A stretch of DNA of 38,547 bases. Source: Calothrix anomala FACHB-343. GTDB taxonomy: Bacteria > Cyanobacteriota > Cyanobacteriia > Cyanobacteriales > Nostocaceae. Shown here piece by piece: positions 22,406-33,600 of this stretch (positions within the stretch are counted from its first letter, which is position 1; the number at the start of each line of letters is the position of its first letter). The translations under genes were made by a program, and so were the position numbers. The stretch spans positions 1-38,547 of the forward strand of contig NZ_JACJQG010000085.1 of NCBI RefSeq assembly GCF_014696435.1, given 5' to 3'. The notes under the pieces are model-generated. The model was not told the DNA's origin. It did no database searches and saw only the letters and a program-made list of their open reading frames with translations.

Positions 22406-25400
22406 TGATAGAACTAGTAGGAACAGATAATACTTTACAAGATAACTCACAACAAAACCTTAACTTAGCTAATAACACATTAACTAACAGTCTCCAACAG
22501 AATGCACAGCTATTACAGAATGACCAGCAAAGGTTAACTCAGAATATAGAAGCATTGAGACAACAGAACCAAGCTAAGTTAGGTTCTGATATGGCAATAG
22601 CTCAAGCAGAAGGTAACCCTAATAATGGGTTTACTGGTTTACTTAGTGGACTAGCTCAAGCTGGTTTACAGTACCTTGACTATAGTAAGAAGAAAGAATT
22701 AAGCGACTATCAAATAAAAGTTGATGAAGCTGTAATACAGAAGAAAGAATTAGCAGCTAAACAAGCAGCTCAACAAGATGCTAAAGAAGCTGCCGTAACT
22801 CAAGCCTTAGGAGATATACACACTAAATATCTAGCTGGTGGTTTCAAGGAAGGAGGTCTACTAGTAGGAGCTATAAATTATAGAAATGAGGCTTTTGATG
22901 TATTAGAAAAAAGTGGGCTTACTCCAGAACAAGTAACTAAATTTAGTAATGTTATCTATCAAAACGTTAAGACTCAACTAGATAGTGATAATACTAGAAT
23001 AACTGAGCAGACTGACAAGATAGAAAAGAATAGAACTAGTACTATTCTCAGTGGTAAGTTAATTGAAATATCTCCTGAAATATCTAAAATAAAAGCTAAC
23101 CCTACAGCAGATATAAACCCTACTCTTGAGCAATTATCTACCAAAATTAATGGGATACTTACTGACCCAAATATAAACTTATCAGACTCCGACAAGTATA
23201 CACTTATTTCTAGTTTATGGGATGAGGTTCAGAAGGCAGTAGGAGAAAACCAGAGTGCCAGAGCGCAAATTGTAGCTCAATTAGAAGGGGCTAGGAAATA
23301 CACTATAGAAGCTTCTCAAATTACTGCTAGGTATAAGTCTAAGTTAGGCACACAAGAAGAAATACCTCGCTCAGTATATGAATATCAATTATTTGAAGCT
23401 AGAAGAAGAAATGGTCTACCAGCTACCCTAAATGACCCTGACCCTTTCCAAGCTCAAAAGGACTATAGAACTGCTCAAGAATTATCACAAGCTTTAGAAC
23501 AAGGTCAGATAGATGAAATTAGTCAGGAAGTTAATAATATAGGAACTACTAATGAACAAGTAGGGGCATTAACTCTACTGTTCATGAATAATAGGTCAGT
23601 ATTAGAGCAGTATAAAAATGACCCAATTCGCTCTAAGATACCCGGTGTAAGAGCAGCAATAAGTCTAGCAGAGGAACATGATAGAGACTTTGATAGGTTA
23701 TCTAAAATACCTGGAGAAAAGGCCGACTTAAATTTAACTATTGCTAAAGTTCAGCAGAATGATACTGAATGGTTAATTGTTCAAAGTAAAAAAGGTGGGG
23801 TATTTGGAGAACTATTTGGAGGTATTAATAAAGAAGATGTGACACAATGGAATGCAGCTAGAAGCAGATATCTAGAAGCAGCAAATGCTAAGTTAAGAAC
23901 CTTAGATGAAGAGGCAGAACGTATTAGGTCTAAATACCAACCTTATGGTTTAGATAAACCTCCAGAAGCACTTAAGAAAGAAGGGCCTAAAAGAATAGAA
24001 GCAGTTCAAACTTATATTAATACGCAAGCACAAGCGGCTCAAAAGAGAGCCCAGGAAAGTAGAAACACTAGGTTAGGAATACAAGGAAATTTTAATGCTG
24101 GTCAGGGTGAAGGGATAAATTCTGACTATGTAATTCAAGATCCCGACACTGGAAGTATAATGTTTAACTCCAGCACACTAACTAATATCAATGCTTTCTT
24201 AACTGTAAGTACTCCATTCTCTAATGATGTTACTGGTGGCTCTGCTAGGTCTAAAATTATCCTTCCATTTCCCGCAGGTACTAAGAATATTGCACTTACT
24301 AGAAGGGACTATAGGGAGAAGCGTCCTACACATATTCATGCAGGTGAAGATATTGTAGTACCTTCTGGTACTCCTATTACTTTCTATATGCAAGGTAGAG
24401 TAGTCCAAAAGAAGTTTGATAAGAATGGGTATGGTTGGTATGTAACCATCAAAGGTGCTGATGGACCTTACCATAGGTTTGCTCACCTCAGCTCTACTAA
24501 TGTTGAGGTTGGTGATGTAGTTGCCCCAGGTAATACTATTGCTTTAAGTGGTAATACAGGACGATCTAGCGGAGCGCATCTGCATTGGGAGATAAGAACC
24601 AATGATGGGTTTAAGGAACAAGGAACTATTGACCCTATTGAGTATATGTCTTCACAGTCTGTAGTTGTATCTAATACTAAAAGACCTACTGGAGATACTA
24701 CTAATGCAACTTATAAGGGAGGCAACCAGCCTAGAGTTCCTAATAATGCAACCCAATTAGCGGGTGGTTTTTATATCCATAATGGAAGACTGGGTAGAAT
24801 TAACCAGCCAGATAGACCCTTAACCGATGCTAATAAAACATTCACCCCCCAGAACCCTGCTAAGACTGGATATCAGTCCAGCATGGCTCCTCAACAAGAT
24901 ATGAGTGATACTCATGGCTATGCTTACTTAGCTAACAATGCTGCTATGAGAGAAGCTATTAATAAAGGTGCTAAAGAGTTAGGTATACCAGGAGCAGTTC
25001 TAGCTGACATTATCAATAATGAAACTAGCTTTAGTCCTAGTAAGATGCAGTCGGCTCATGGTGCTGGTGGTCAATATGTAGGAATTATGGGTTTTGGGCA
25101 GGATGCATTAGATGATATATCTGCTCAATTTAAGATGCCAAGAATTACCATACATCAATTAATGAAGCTTCCCCCAGAGAAGCAAGTACCTTGGATGGTT
25201 AAGTACTTCCAACTCTCTTATGTTAAACCTCATGTTCAGGGTAAAGGTGCAGAGTATTATGCTGCTGCTGTATTAGGTGGATGGTCTTTAGCTAGAGACT
25301 TAGCTAAGGATAAAAATAAGGCACTTAATAGAAGAGATAGTTATGGGACAACCTTAAGGGAATATCTCAATAGAATGGGTAAACCTGTAGGTAGAAAATG

Positions 25401-25530
25401 GCAGTCTAGTGCTGTAAGAATAGAACGTTTAATAGCTACAACTCATACTGGCTACCATGAAGGATGTAAAGTATGTGAACAATTAAGACGTTCTGATAGC
25501 TTTGTCCCCCACATATCTCAGTTTGCATAA
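22405..25530 (+). CDS. Ejection protein with M23 peptidase and lytic transglycosylase domains
   Basis: The 1041-residue protein starts with coiled-coil sequence (1-560), then has an M23/LysM-type metallopeptidase domain (about 635-745) with HAGED (H645/D649), a FAHLSS strand and the HLHWEIR motif (H725/H727): the zinc ligands of LytM-type endopeptidases. A lytic transglycosylase-like domain follows (about 855-985) with IINNETSFSP (E873) and a GIMGFGQDALDD stretch. Together they would cut both peptide cross-links and glycan strands during DNA ejection, the gp16-type role in T7. The ATG at 22405 is chosen over 22381 because AGGAG lies 8 nt upstream and the TAATG junction couples it to the previous gene. 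Confidence 0.85.
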   Translation: MIELVGTDNTLQDNSQQNLNLANNTLTNSLQQNAQLLQNDQQRLTQNIEALRQQNQAKLGSDMAIAQAEGNPNNGFTGLLSGLAQAGLQYLDYSKKKELSDYQIKVDEAVIQKKELAAKQAAQQDAKEAAVTQALGDIHTKYLAGGFKEGGLLVGAINYRNEAFDVLEKSGLTPEQVTKFSNVIYQNVKTQLDSDNTRITEQTDKIEKNRTSTILSGKLIEISPEISKIKANPTADINPTLEQLSTKINGILTDPNINLSDSDKYTLISSLWDEVQKAVGENQSARAQIVAQLEGARKYTIEASQITARYKSKLGTQEEIPRSVYEYQLFEARRRNGLPATLNDPDPFQAQKDYRTAQELSQALEQGQIDEISQEVNNIGTTNEQVGALTLLFMNNRSVLEQYKNDPIRSKIPGVRAAISLAEEHDRDFDRLSKIPGEKADLNLTIAKVQQNDTEWLIVQSKKGGVFGELFGGINKEDVTQWNAARSRYLEAANAKLRTLDEEAERIRSKYQPYGLDKPPEALKKEGPKRIEAVQTYINTQAQAAQKRAQESRNTRLGIQGNFNAGQGEGINSDYVIQDPDTGSIMFNSSTLTNINAFLTVSTPFSNDVTGGSARSKIILPFPAGTKNIALTRRDYREKRPTHIHAGEDIVVPSGTPITFYMQGRVVQKKFDKNGYGWYVTIKGADGPYHRFAHLSSTNVEVGDVVAPGNTIALSGNTGRSSGAHLHWEIRTNDGFKEQGTIDPIEYMSSQSVVVSNTKRPTGDTTNATYKGGNQPRVPNNATQLAGGFYIHNGRLGRINQPDRPLTDANKTFTPQNPAKTGYQSSMAPQQDMSDTHGYAYLANNAAMREAINKGAKELGIPGAVLADIINNETSFSPSKMQSAHGAGGQYVGIMGFGQDALDDISAQFKMPRITIHQLMKLPPEKQVPWMVKYFQLSYVKPHVQGKGAEYYAAAVLGGWSLARDLAKDKNKALNRRDSYGTTLREYLNRMGKPVGRKWQSSAVRIERLIATTHTGYHEGCKVCEQLRRSDSFVPHISQFA

Positions 25531-28500
25531 TGAGTATTATTCAAGACTTTCAAGAAGGGAATAACCCTAAGAATAAAGACAATTTAAAAGTACCTAATAT
25601 AAAGACTCCATTACCTCAATTACAACCTCAGAGTGTGGAACAACAATTAGGTCAAACACCATTAACTAGTACTACTAACATAGTTCCACCCAACAAGCAG
25701 CTACCTGTATTACCTAATAACTCACCTGATAACTATTACAGTGAGACACCTATATCTCAGACTGATAATGTAGATCCTGCCCCCACAGCAGGAGAGAGTA
25801 TCACTACTGAAACTAATACTGAGTCAGATACAACAAGCTCCCCCTCTACCAACAATAGTCAAAGCACTCCCCCAACAACAAGTACCTTTAACCTACCAGG
25901 AGAAATACAGCCCACATCTGCCCCTGTACTATCTGGGGAAACTTATGGGAGTGTTGATAGTGCTGTATCTAAAGACTATAGAGAAGAATTAATTAGACAA
26001 GGAAAGATAAACCAAGCAGTAGTCGATGAGAATGAATTGACTAATAATTATATTCCAACTCTGTATATACCTACCCCTAATTACTCTAGTCAATGGAAAG
26101 CGGGTTATAGCAGAATATCTAACTTTGCTAACTCAGTTTCTACTGCTGCTAATATTCAAGCCCTTCCTCAAACTAGAACTGATCCAAGACAGTATAGACC
26201 TGATAGTACTAAACCATTAGGGGCTAATTCTTCTTACTATAACCAGCCTAATAATACTTATGGGCCTGTAGATACTAGACAATTATTACCAGGAACTAAT
26301 GTAGGGAATAACCCATTTCTATATTTTATTAATTTACTTGGTTCAGTTCCTATGGGTGGTGCTGCTGAAGTTAAAAAGAATATAGATAATGGTTTAAAAA
26401 GTATCCCTTTAATAGGTAATGCTCTATACAACTTAAATAACCTTCCTAACTGGACAGTTAGACAGTTATTTAATTACACTCCTACAAATGTTAATGACCT
26501 TAAACCTAAGAATGCTGCTGATCTAGCAGGGCAGACTGGTAATATTATTAACTCTGCGAGTGGTGGTTTACCTGGGTTAGTAGGAGGAATAGTTAATGCT
26601 CTAGCCATGAAGACGGCAGAGAATGCTATTAAAGGTAATAGACCTAACTATAGTCCTACTGCTAATGGTTTATTAGACCCAGACCTTAAATATAAGGGTA
26701 ATTATTTATTAGATGTATTTAAAGGTGCTGGTTATTCCTTCAGTGACTATGAGTATAATACTCAAGGAGTTAAAAACCCTATAGGTCTTAAGGCAGGTAG
26801 AGACCCTGGTAATGCTGGTATAGAATATACTAACCCATTAACTTACGTAGGCTTACTACTTGATGTAGGTATGCCTGATGCTACTGATGCTATTAAACCA
26901 ATATACTCATTAGCTAAGAAGATGGGTATTATTAAAGCTCCTAGTAAAGTACCTATTAAAGCACCAGAGAAAATAGTACAAGCACCTAAGCCAGAGCCTA
27001 AACCTTATACTCCTATTCCTCCTGAGAGTGCATTAGTTAAAGTTACTCCTCTTAATATTCCTAAGAAAGTTAACCCACCTAGTCCTATTAACCCTACTCT
27101 CATTACTCCATATAGAGGGCCAACTCCTAGTCCTCTTAAGGTTCCTAATATACCTATTAATAAAACATTTAACTTAGGTGAGGCTAAAGCTAATGAGGCA
27201 ATGAGTATACTTAATAGTGCCAGAGCCTCCTTAAATAATAATAAACCCCTAGAAACTGCTCAGAAGTTAAGGGAGTTTGGTAACAGTTATAAAGGTTATG
27301 GACTACAAGCAGATGCTAGAAACATAATAGGTTTAATAAGGAATGGAGAATATAGTAAAGCTAGAGAAGCCCTTAATTCACTTAATGCCAGCATTGACCA
27401 ATATAGTATTAGAACTCCTAAGCTAGCTTCTAACTCTGTAGAAGTAAGTACTAAGTTAAATGAAGTATCTGTTAGCCTGAATAGTAATAATATCAGTGGA
27501 GCATTGACAGCTATTCAGGGTATACCTGAGTCTGGTAAGTTAGCCAGGTTTCTTAAGAAGGGAGATATTCAAGCTTCCAAGGTTGAGTTAAATAAACTAA
27601 CTACACAAATTAATGAAGCTCAAAGAATAACTCAAGAAGCTGATGGGGTAATTACTATTGATGTTACTCCTATAGGCAGCTCAGTTGTTCCTAATAAACC
27701 TACTAAAGTATTACTAATTAATAGTGAAGGAACATTAGTTAAGAGAACAACTGAGTTAGTTCCTGAAGTAGAAGCCATTAAGTTAATAATAGGTAGAGAT
27801 GTAGAAGTACCTGTTATTAAACTAAATGACTTAGGAAGGTTAAAAGAAGTTGTAAATGAATTACCTCCTAGCCCTGTTAAAGGTTTATTACCTGAGAGTA
27901 ATGTGACGACCTCTGCTGTAGAAGGGGTTGTTAATAAAACACCACTACAGAATGTTGTAGATGACTTAGAAACTAAAGCCCTAACTCCAACATCAGTAGA
28001 GACTAAAGCTCCATCTCCAGCACCAGAATTAGTTAGTCCCTCTATACCTCTTAAAGTAGAAAAGGAAGCAGACTTAGTTAGAGAAACATCAGAACTTATT
28101 AGACTACAAAATAAACCTAATATAAGACCTGCCAAGATAGAAGCTCAAAAGGATGTAGTAGAGACACTTAAAAAAGAAGTAGAAACTATTAGTAATACTC
28201 CTGAACCTAAGACTAAAGTTTTACCTGCGATCGCATTAAAAGGAGAATTAACTGTATCTGAGGCAGCTAAATTATTATCTAACAATATACCTGGTACTCA
28301 GATAGGTGAAGAAGTAGTTAAACAAGCTAAGAGAACTAAAGACCAAGTATTAGCTTTAATGAGAGTAGTACCTGCTCCAGATGGTAAACCTATTATCAGT
28401 AGTGCTTATAGAGGAATACTTAAGGATAAGGTAAGAATACAAAGATGGACTGATGTTAAGAAGATATTAGAAGCTAGAGGAATACAAGACCCTGTATATT

Positions 28501-30668
28501 ACAGACTGTTCTCTGAGAATGGGGCACCTATTGATATAGCTGCTTTATCTGATCCTAACTTTAGAATAGTTGTTGATCCCCCTAAGGCTTACAAGGCACA
28601 GAAAGAAGTGGTAGTAGATAACTCTCGCTATGCTTCTGTAATTGAGGGAGGTGATACTGTACTTACTCAAAAGTCTACACAGACAATAAATACATCAGTT
28701 AAACAGTCATTCCTACCTGGGTATGAGAAACCTAGAATTAAAGCTAAAGCTAGTAATAATAAAATAAATTATCTTACTGACAATAAAGCTAAGGGTGAAT
28801 TAAAGAGAGTACTTGTCAGTGAAATAGATAATGCATGGAAAGAGAAGAAGATAGGTGCTGATGGTATTGGTTCTGTTAAAAAGAAATATGAGGAAGCTTT
28901 ACTAAAAATAGCTAATACAGATGAACCAGTAACTATACCTCAAATATCTGTAGGCTCTGATGGTCAAGTTAAATTCCTTAAGGGGGCTAATGAGTTTGCT
29001 GTACTCAGAGATAGTGGTGTAACTGAAATACCAGTTATGATGACTGGTACTGGATATTGGAAAGGTACTGAGTTAAATAAAACCAGAGCTATTAATGAGT
29101 TAAAAAGGGAACAGAAAAGACTACAGAAGGCACTAAATAGTACAGATGATCCAGCTAAGGTAGAAGACATTCTAGCTAGGTTAGAGGAAATAACTGATCA
29201 ACTTAATAACCCTGATGTTAAGAACCCGGCTGTCCTAAAAGAACTACAAAATGAAATAATACCTGATAACCAAATAGGTAAGAGTCAACCAGTAGTAGAA
29301 GCAACTGCTATAAAACTGGAAGCTGAAAGAGACTTAGAGGAAATTAGTGATGTAGTTAATAAACTTGAATATGAGTTAGGTCAGCAAGAATTAGCCCTTA
29401 GTGAGTCTGTAAGAATAATAGAGAATACTGCTGATATAGGTAGAAAGTCTATAAGTGAGGCAGATATAATTTCTCCTCAAGTTATAGAAGATATAGCTAC
29501 TAATTACAACTCTAAAGAAATAGTACTAGAAGCTATTAAGAATATAGAACCTAGAGATAAGAAGGGCCTTAATAATTTAATTAAAAGGGCACAAGAATTA
29601 TTTAAGACTAAAGCAGGTGATGATGCTGCATTACTTGATAACTTTAACGAGGAGTTAGATAGCACTCTTCGTCCACTTAGAGAAGCTATTGACTCACTAA
29701 GAGAAGGAGAAAAGCTAGATGTATTTAAATATGATGAGGTCATTGACTCACTAGCAGACTCTCCTATTAACTCTAAACCTTTCTATCATGGCTCTAGTGT
29801 TGTTAACTGGTCTCCTAACTATGACCCAATTAGTACAGGCAGTAATGCTGAATGGGGTCAAGGTTTATATTTAAGTACTGATCCAGAAAGAGCTAGTCAC
29901 TTTGCTAAAGCAACAGTAGGAGAAAACTTACCTTACATAGAAGACAGAAACTTTGGTACTCCTAAAGTATATGAACTTAAACCTAACTTAGATAATGTAA
30001 TAGATGTTAATGAACCAGCTAGTAAAACAGTTAAGAAGTTATTTGTTAACTCCCTACAGTCTGTAGTTGGTAAAGGAACAGAAGCTTCTAAACGTTTTGT
30101 ACAAATAGTTAAAAGAAATACTGACACTATAACTGTTAGTGAGTTATATGGGGCTATTGAGAGGGCATTAGTTAAGTCTGGTGATAACTCAGAAGCAACA
30201 CTATCTAATGTTAAAAGACAAGTTAATTACTCACTAAGAGAAGCAGGGTTTGATGGTTTAAGTGACGGTAATACTCTTAATGTACTTGATACTTCTAAAG
30301 TACAGGTTATTAATACACAAGCTCTAGATAATGTTGATGAGATAGGATCTGCGATCGCAAGACATAATGCTGACTCAATGACTGCCTTAGATAACCCTAA
30401 TATCCCATCTGCTCAAGTTAACCACATGGAGTCTGGTGTTAGGCTTCAGTCTCAATTAAGAGAAGATACTATTAATAAACTTAAAGAAGCTAGACAGAAG
30501 CAAGTTGAAGCTATTAGTAATTTAGATGAAGCAGATACAGAACTTACTGAATTAGCTCAGAGAGAAAAAGAAGTTAATAGGCTACAGCAATTAGAGAAAG
30601 ACCAGAAAGAAATGGAAAGACTTGATAGAGAACTTAGTAAACCTAACGATAACCCTTGTGAATTCTAA
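25530..30668 (+). CDS. Giant ejection protein with ADP-ribosyltransferase-like domain
   Basis: At 1712 residues this is the largest gene. The N-terminal part (1-200) is Pro/Thr/Ser-rich and disordered. The middle is helical and Pro-linked repeats. Residues about 1415-1600 resemble the ADP-ribosyltransferase-like domains found in phage 'polyvalent' proteins: FYHGSS (H1420), NAEWGQGLYLSTDPERASHFA, then REAGFDGLSDGN...LDTSKVQVINT, which in the family position the NAD ring and close the fold. A polyvalent ART injected with the genome could modify host targets early. It starts within the previous stop (TAATG). The catalytic Glu cannot be assigned confidently by eye. Confidence 0.75.
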   Translation: MSIIQDFQEGNNPKNKDNLKVPNIKTPLPQLQPQSVEQQLGQTPLTSTTNIVPPNKQLPVLPNNSPDNYYSETPISQTDNVDPAPTAGESITTETNTESDTTSSPSTNNSQSTPPTTSTFNLPGEIQPTSAPVLSGETYGSVDSAVSKDYREELIRQGKINQAVVDENELTNNYIPTLYIPTPNYSSQWKAGYSRISNFANSVSTAANIQALPQTRTDPRQYRPDSTKPLGANSSYYNQPNNTYGPVDTRQLLPGTNVGNNPFLYFINLLGSVPMGGAAEVKKNIDNGLKSIPLIGNALYNLNNLPNWTVRQLFNYTPTNVNDLKPKNAADLAGQTGNIINSASGGLPGLVGGIVNALAMKTAENAIKGNRPNYSPTANGLLDPDLKYKGNYLLDVFKGAGYSFSDYEYNTQGVKNPIGLKAGRDPGNAGIEYTNPLTYVGLLLDVGMPDATDAIKPIYSLAKKMGIIKAPSKVPIKAPEKIVQAPKPEPKPYTPIPPESALVKVTPLNIPKKVNPPSPINPTLITPYRGPTPSPLKVPNIPINKTFNLGEAKANEAMSILNSARASLNNNKPLETAQKLREFGNSYKGYGLQADARNIIGLIRNGEYSKAREALNSLNASIDQYSIRTPKLASNSVEVSTKLNEVSVSLNSNNISGALTAIQGIPESGKLARFLKKGDIQASKVELNKLTTQINEAQRITQEADGVITIDVTPIGSSVVPNKPTKVLLINSEGTLVKRTTELVPEVEAIKLIIGRDVEVPVIKLNDLGRLKEVVNELPPSPVKGLLPESNVTTSAVEGVVNKTPLQNVVDDLETKALTPTSVETKAPSPAPELVSPSIPLKVEKEADLVRETSELIRLQNKPNIRPAKIEAQKDVVETLKKEVETISNTPEPKTKVLPAIALKGELTVSEAAKLLSNNIPGTQIGEEVVKQAKRTKDQVLALMRVVPAPDGKPIISSAYRGILKDKVRIQRWTDVKKILEARGIQDPVYYRLFSENGAPIDIAALSDPNFRIVVDPPKAYKAQKEVVVDNSRYASVIEGGDTVLTQKSTQTINTSVKQSFLPGYEKPRIKAKASNNKINYLTDNKAKGELKRVLVSEIDNAWKEKKIGADGIGSVKKKYEEALLKIANTDEPVTIPQISVGSDGQVKFLKGANEFAVLRDSGVTEIPVMMTGTGYWKGTELNKTRAINELKREQKRLQKALNSTDDPAKVEDILARLEEITDQLNNPDVKNPAVLKELQNEIIPDNQIGKSQPVVEATAIKLEAERDLEEISDVVNKLEYELGQQELALSESVRIIENTADIGRKSISEADIISPQVIEDIATNYNSKEIVLEAIKNIEPRDKKGLNNLIKRAQELFKTKAGDDAALLDNFNEELDSTLRPLREAIDSLREGEKLDVFKYDEVIDSLADSPINSKPFYHGSSVVNWSPNYDPISTGSNAEWGQGLYLSTDPERASHFAKATVGENLPYIEDRNFGTPKVYELKPNLDNVIDVNEPASKTVKKLFVNSLQSVVGKGTEASKRFVQIVKRNTDTITVSELYGAIERALVKSGDNSEATLSNVKRQVNYSLREAGFDGLSDGNTLNVLDTSKVQVINTQALDNVDEIGSAIARHNADSMTALDNPNIPSAQVNHMESGVRLQSQLREDTINKLKEARQKQVEAISNLDEADTELTELAQREKEVNRLQQLEKDQKEMERLDRELSKPNDNPCEF

Positions 30669-30678
30669 GGAAGTGTAA

Positions 30679-33600
30679 ATGTCTAATATTTGTAATAACA
30701 ACCCAACAGAACTAGAAAGAGAGAAGTATAACTTTAATACTAAAGAAGGTAGGGAGAAGATAGCTAAAGCTGTAGAGGAAACTCACAGAAGAAATGAGAT
30801 GCTAGCTAGACTTCCTAATAACGCTGAAGAAGCTCAAGCCCTTAAAGAAGCTAGAGAGATAGCTAAGAAGGAAGAGATATGGCAGCAAAGAGTTGGGGAA
30901 GTTGTCTCAATAGATCCAAGCCAGTCCTATAAAATACAGACCTTCTTAGCTGTTGAATTAGGGGCTTTAAGGAAGTTTGATCTATTCAACCCTAGTCTAG
31001 AATATTCTATTGCTGGTGAAGTTAAAAAGACTCTGGTTAATGCTAAGAGAAGCGCTAGAAGTACAGTTAGTGCTGCTACTGCTTATACTTCTTCTGAACG
31101 TATTAGTAAACTAAGGGGTTTTATACACGCTAACTTTGGTGAAAAGTTATCATCAGTAGAAATTAGAGAATTAATGGTAGATGTTCTAGAGATAGGTAAT
31201 ATCCCTAAACGTAATACTCTTTATGGTGATACAGATGGGGTCAAAATATTTAATGAAATTAGGTATGACAGGTTTGTAAATAAATGGAAAGCTAAGGGTT
31301 TAGATGAATGGAGTCTAACTCTCATTAAAGGGCAAGCTAGTAATGTTAGTACTACCTTTACTGAAGCTAACTTAGCTGCTAAAGCTGTTGGTTATGATGT
31401 AGAACAGTTAGCTAACCTGGGTTACTTTCCTCACATTTATAAGAAAGATGCTCTAGAGAAAATAGGTGAAGCTAAGGCAGCAGCAGAAGGAATAAGTCCT
31501 AAAGTAAGTAGTAGAACCAAAGTAGTAAGTGTTGATAAAGCTGAGTTTGGTTCTAAGTTTGAGACTATAAGAAACACTAACCATTATGTACCTGCTCATC
31601 TTGATGTGGTTTCTGAGTTACTAGGTGTACCTAGAGATGATCTAGCTAGGATGATAACCAATGGTGAAGAGTGGAATGAATTACTAAAGAAAGTTCCAGC
31701 AAGTACTTTAGATACTTTAGTAGATAGTGGTGTAATTCAGCAAATACCTATGTCTATGTCTGAGATAATAACTACCTTGAATAAAGAATATAGTTTAGGT
31801 TTTGGGAGTTTAGATGAATTATTTATTACCGACCCTCAACAAGCATTAAATAAGGTTAGCAGAGATATAGAGAAAGCTACACAAAACTGGTCAATGACTC
31901 AGACTGTATTCTCTGGTGAAGCTATTAAACAAGGATGGGCTATTACAGGAGCAGACTTTGCTAACTTAGCAGATAAGAATAAAAAGAACTTTATCAACTT
32001 TGCTGAGGCTTTTAAGGTTGATGAGAAGGATGCAATTAATATACTTAATAAGTTCTTTACTCCTGAACAGCAAGCAGCTATGCAGGGAATGTATGTACAT
32101 AAAACAGTTGCTCGCAACCTAGCTGCTCAATTAGAGATATCCTCCTCTGCCGCTCATTTATCTAATGTTTCTAGATATGTTACTTGGTGGGGTAAATACT
32201 TAAAAGGTAGTGCATTACTAGGTAGTAATATACAATTTATTACTAGAAACTTAATGGATGGAATGATATCTCTAGTGGCTGCAGGAGGTCACCTACATGA
32301 CTTAGTACAAGGGTTTGCTTTTACTGCTGCTAGACGTATGAATAAACTCAGTATAATAGATAATACTAAGGTATTTAGAGTAGTAGGTAATAAGAAATAT
32401 ACTAAGTTAAAGTTTGCTCAAGAAGTATGGGCAAGACTAGATAACAGTATTCCTGGTATAGATAAACATTCTGGTATTAATTGGGGAGCATCTCTCAGTT
32501 ATATAAAGAGATACTCAGATGTATTTAAAGACCCAGTAGTAGCTAAAGAGTTAGGCAGTGACTTTCTTAGAACTCTACAAGAAGTAGCTAAACATCCTGG
32601 TAAGTCAGCTAGTAATACCTTCTTTAAGACAGTGGGTACATTAGCTGAGATATCCAGCTTTGTGGATGAGTGGATGAAATTTACTGTTGCTTTATCTGTT
32701 GCTAAGAGGAATACATGGGGTGGCTTACCTGATGTATTGGAGAATGTAGTTAGTTTAAATTTAAAAAGACCTGATATAAATAGCTTTGAAGAATTAGATA
32801 GATGGATAGGTGAATACTTCCCATCTACTGATATGGCAGGTACTTTGACTAAGAAGGTAGATCAGTATGTTATACCTTTCTTTACCTGGAGAGCTTTTAG
32901 TTTAGGCTCAACTATAAGAATGGCAATGAGAAACCCTCAAAGGTTCTTAGCATATCAAAGACTTAGCTCATTATTTAACCAAGCTAATGGAATAAATGAA
33001 ATACCTGAGGTTGGTTTAAATGAATATGAGAATGATGAGCCAATGGTTCTTAAGAGAAGAGACCCTAATACTGGTCACATCATGGTAATGTTTCCTTCTA
33101 ATTATGACAGAACAAGTGATACTTTATCCTTTGTAGATATAGCGGGTAAACATATTCAAAGGGCATTAGGTTTCTATCCAGGCACTAGCACAGAACAAAG
33201 AAAGCAAGCTATGGGTGAAACTGACTGGACTGATGCTGCTAGAGCTTTCTTTGGTAGTACTTATTATGATGATCTTGTTTATAGTATTACAGGTAGGGAT
33301 AAGTTCACAGGTGAGAAGATAGATAATAATAGACAGAATACCTTCCTAGGCTTGCCTGTACCTAAAGCAGCACAAGGAATAGTAACTACCCTAATACCAT
33401 TACTGGATGTAATTAATAGAACTAACCCAGGAGATGTATTTGGTAGAAGAGAGATAACAGACTCTAAGGGTAATGTAATAGTACCTGGTAAACCTAGCTG
33501 GGCAGGCTATTCAAGAACTGATAAGGATGCTGCTAAATTAGCTTGGGAGAAGGGAACTAATTCAGAAAAAGTAGATATGTTACTAGGTAAAAAATATAGG

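Noticed and set aside
27632-28135. 167-aa antisense frame inside the giant ejection protein gene
   Set aside because: Low-complexity Ser/Thr/Leu sequence from reading a Pro/Lys/Val-rich gene backwards; no start signal.
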